Below are positions 61,732 through 64,000 of a DNA stretch of 64,000 nt, piece after piece. Positions within the stretch are counted from its first letter, which is position 1. Each line of letters starts with the position of its first letter. This DNA comes from Paenibacillus taichungensis (lineage in GTDB: Bacteria > Bacillota > Bacilli > Paenibacillales > Paenibacillaceae): contig NZ_QEVW01000005.1 of NCBI RefSeq assembly GCF_003287275.1, positions 682,001-746,000 of the forward strand, written 5' to 3'. Under the pieces are notes generated by a model, which did not search any database, was not told the DNA's origin, and worked only from the letters and a program-made list of their open reading frames with translations. Made by a program: the position numbers and the translations under genes.

Positions 61732-61759
61732 ATTATATCAACCGTTTGCATAGGTCAAA
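61732..61759 (-). promoter_or_regulatory. Promoter before the permease genes
   Basis: On the minus strand TTTGAC (61759-61754), 16-base spacer, TATAAT (61737-61732). The spacer holds CAAACGGTTG, an imperfect palindrome of the LacI-operator kind. Confidence 0.65.
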
Positions 61760-61879
61760 CAGCACATAAAAGCAATATAAATGGCACAAAAGCAACCAGT
61801 TTGGACTCGCTGTTATTCCAGTCATTCATCCAGTGCTGACCCGCAACTCCCCAATGTAAAATCAAGCTCTAATAACGAC

Positions 61880-61913
61880 AAAAAAAGCGCGCAGACTTGG
61901 TTCGTCTGCACGC
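61880..61913 (-). terminator. Internal terminator between binding protein and permease genes
   Basis: GCGCGCAGAC (61887-61896) pairs with GTCTGCACGC (61904-61913, one wobble); on the minus strand a run of seven T follows, just 11 bases past the binding-protein stop. Confidence 0.88.
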
Positions 61914-61923
61914 CCTTGTATCC

Positions 61924-63609
61924 TTATTTTTTCACACTGTCATACCATTCGTTGACCTCTTGTGTAATTTGGTCGCCGCCACCCGATTTCCACGTTTGTA
62001 CAAATGTATCGAACGCATCAACCGGATTTTTGCCATAAATAATTTCGTTGAATGCTTGATTCTCAATTTTGTTCAGGTAGTCGAGCTTAGATTTCATCGT
62101 TGCAGTCGTTGGACCGGTAAACATGTTTTTGAACGAGATTTCTTCCTGACTGAGCAATACTTTTGCAGCAGCAGGGGTTTCTGGCCCATAGTTTACGGCT
62201 ACATCCTTCTCAAGCTTCGTCTCAGGCTCTTTGCCATCCGCCAGATTCATTAAGGCTTTCATCTGAGCATCCGGAATACGAGCGCCGTCACGAACGAGCA
62301 AATAACGTACAACGTTCACATAGCCGCCTTCGATTTGGTCAATCGGCATTTGTTTGCCATTGGCATCCAATTGATAGTCATACTTAGCAAACAGGCCATT
62401 ATCATACGGGCTACCCGGTGCCGGATCTGCATAATTGTCAAAAAGGTAGTTCTCATACGTGAAGAATGCTTCAGGGTGCTCCATGTCTTTCTTGATCAGA
62501 ATGACACCGTTAACAAACTGTGTACCGTGGCGCATCGCTTTGCCTTCTGGGCCAGTCGGGATTTCAATCGGTTTCCAAACGGCACTCGGCACATTTTTCA
62601 CCGTATCCAGAAGCGGCCATCCGCTCATCCAGTATGGACCTGGGATAATACCGGCTGTACCTGCGACTGCTGGCTCTGCTGTTTTGTTCTCATCCCACAA
62701 TGCTGCTTCCTGCGGGATATATCCTTTTTTGAGCCATTCGCTTAATTTGGTCAGACCTTGCTTCATGCCAGGGTTAATGGAACCATACTCCAGCTTGCCA
62801 TCTTCAGCTACATTCCATTGGAATGGCAGTGTTCCGTATGCACCAAAGATCCAGGATGGATCACCCATCCATGTGTTCATGGATGTTTTGAAACCGATGC
62901 TCAGTGGAGTAACCTTGTCTGGAGCTAATCCATCAGGATTTTGATTTTTGAACGCATCCATGACTTTTTCCAGTTCATCGATTGTTTTTGGCGCCTCCAG
63001 ATTCAGCTTGTCCAGCCAGTCCTGGCGAATCCACAGCAGATAATCATTGTTGTACGCATAGTCAAGTACGGGAATACCCATTCTTTTGCCGTCACGGCTA
63101 TACTGGTTCCATACATTGGGATCCTGCTCCATCGCTTTTTTCCAAGTGTCGGAAGCATATTTGTCGAAAAGTGGACCCGCTTCCTGATACATGCCGGAAT
63201 CAATCAGATCCTGTGCGAGCAGGTTGTCCCCTACCGTTACCACATCAGGCATCTCCTGACCGGAAGACATCGCAAGACGAAGTTTTGTCGCGAATGCGTT
63301 GTTCGTATCCGTAACAGACCATAAGGATTTGATTTCAATTCCAAATTTGTCTTTGGCCCATTTGGTTGCCACGTTATTTTCCATAGATTCGCCATTTTTG
63401 AATTTTAGTTCAGGATCAATTCCCCATGCCGTTGTAATGGTTACTGCAGGATCATATTTTTCTTTGTATTCGTTTTCAACAGCTGGCGCACTTGATGCCT
63501 CGCTATCTCCTCCGCTATTTCCTCCTGTACAGCCTGCAAGGACGCCGGTCAGACACACCGCCGTTGCGAGAAGCGACAGTAATCTCTTTTTCGTGGATTT
63601 CGCTCTCAA
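61924..63609 (-). CDS. ABC transporter extracellular sugar-binding lipoprotein (LplA type)
   Basis: 561 residues from TTG 63609, which has AAGGGGG eight bases upstream; a 7-residue longer ATG frame includes the ribosome binding site itself. Signal peptide with lipobox VLAGC, so it is lipid-anchored outside the cell. The mature part is a large cluster D-type binding protein with NDYLLWIRQDWLDKLNLEAPKTIDELE and the long family-typical length of about 540 residues. With the two permeases it should import galactan fragments. A -10 TATAAT lies upstream at 63651-63646 on the minus strand. Confidence 0.92.
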   Translation of the reverse strand: MRAKSTKKRLLSLLATAVCLTGVLAGCTGGNSGGDSEASSAPAVENEYKEKYDPAVTITTAWGIDPELKFKNGESMENNVATKWAKDKFGIEIKSLWSVTDTNNAFATKLRLAMSSGQEMPDVVTVGDNLLAQDLIDSGMYQEAGPLFDKYASDTWKKAMEQDPNVWNQYSRDGKRMGIPVLDYAYNNDYLLWIRQDWLDKLNLEAPKTIDELEKVMDAFKNQNPDGLAPDKVTPLSIGFKTSMNTWMGDPSWIFGAYGTLPFQWNVAEDGKLEYGSINPGMKQGLTKLSEWLKKGYIPQEAALWDENKTAEPAVAGTAGIIPGPYWMSGWPLLDTVKNVPSAVWKPIEIPTGPEGKAMRHGTQFVNGVILIKKDMEHPEAFFTYENYLFDNYADPAPGSPYDNGLFAKYDYQLDANGKQMPIDQIEGGYVNVVRYLLVRDGARIPDAQMKALMNLADGKEPETKLEKDVAVNYGPETPAAAKVLLSQEEISFKNMFTGPTTATMKSKLDYLNKIENQAFNEIIYGKNPVDAFDTFVQTWKSGGGDQITQEVNEWYDSVKK

Positions 63610-63733
63610 TGTTGTTCCCCCTTCAATCATTTTGGTTACCCTTTCATTATAGGCCTGCCGGGTCTTTCAGCCTATGTCACGAAAACAAGATTTCTGCACC
63701 TTTGGCAACCTATATATTGGAATGATGTTGAAA

Positions 63734-64000
63734 TTATGCCTGATCCCGATATTCATTCGGTGTCATCCCGTAATGCTTTTTGAACATTTTGCTGAAATAT
63801 TGCGGATTTTGGTACCCTAGCTCACTCGTAATCTCGTATATCTTTTTGTTGGTGTTTTTGAGCAAATACAATGCACGCTCCATCCGCATGCGAATCATAT
63901 AATCGCCCAGCCCCTCACCTGTCTCGGCTTTGTAGATCTTGGACAAGTAAACGGGATGCAAATACACCTTGTCTGCGATCATCTTCACGGACAGATCCTG
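63734..64000 (-). CDS. YesN-type AraC regulator, C-terminal end (partial)
   Basis: Only the last 88 residues are inside the window; the frame is open to the right edge (QDLSVKMIADKVYLHPVYLS). They form the complete double helix-turn-helix domain ending KKIYEITSELGYQNPQYFSKMFKKHYGMTPNEYRDQ. This is the pattern of the response regulators (YesN family) that, with a YesM-type membrane kinase, control neighbouring LplABC-type transporters. It is encoded 124 bases upstream of the binding-protein gene on the same strand, so it is the likely regulator of the galactan locus. The receiver domain and kinase would lie beyond the edge. Confidence 0.88.
   Translation of the reverse strand, partial: QDLSVKMIADKVYLHPVYLSKIYKAETGEGLGDYMIRMRMERALYLLKNTNKKIYEITSELGYQNPQYFSKMFKKHYGMTPNEYRDQA

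Overview
The window reads as chromosomal DNA of a spore-forming, polysaccharide-degrading Firmicute, most likely Paenibacillus. The evidence is a complete GerA-type spore germination operon, AGGAGG-type ribosome binding sites, sigma-A promoters, many AraC/MarR regulators, numerous glycoside hydrolases and a carbohydrate ABC transporter of the LplABC type. The genus is an inference from gene content. No rRNA, tRNA, CRISPR array, insertion sequence or prophage was seen.

Layout. 1-5.2 kb: the end of a WYL regulator, an AlkZ-like protein, the uxaB-uxaA hexuronate pair and a divergent AraC regulator. 5.3-8 kb: a TetM-like ribosomal-protection GTPase with a TPR membrane protein. 8.2-17.7 kb: small enzymes (phosphotransferase, SGNH hydrolase, acetyltransferase, BadF-type kinase, methyltransferase, alpha/beta hydrolase) and a marR-mmpL unit. 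17.9-20.7 kb: a cobalamin-binding protein with the W-x9-EH photoreceptor signature, followed directly by a hybrid histidine kinase without a recognisable sensor domain. 21-22.8 kb: rpiA, an acetyltransferase gene and a marR gene in one operon. 23.3-28.9 kb: a chemoreceptor with a structured leader, then a single-module A-T-reductase NRPS.

29-34.8 kb: TraX-like protein, acetyltransferase, four-gene germinant receptor operon and fucU. 35-38.3 kb: MarR plus MFS exporter, and a second MFS exporter. 38.5-46 kb: sugar-hydrolase region (multidomain GH3 with a phosphotransferase; GH31 alpha-xylosidase with a divergent AraC regulator). 46-56.4 kb: secreted TIM-barrel-like protein, adenine deaminase, HelD, a flavin-fold protein, an ArAE-type membrane protein, and ACT-domain malic enzyme with an HD hydrolase. 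56.6-64 kb: a galactan-use locus read right to left: YesN/AraC-type regulator (cut by the window edge), lipoprotein binding protein, two permeases, GH53 galactanase and GH42 beta-galactosidase.

The galactan locus imports galacto-oligosaccharides and digests them inside the cell, since neither hydrolase has a signal peptide and no dedicated ATPase is encoded. The best leads for new biology are the cobalamin/kinase pair, the chemoreceptor/NRPS pair with its unusual leader, and face-to-face promoters upstream of helD that suggest an antisense small RNA.
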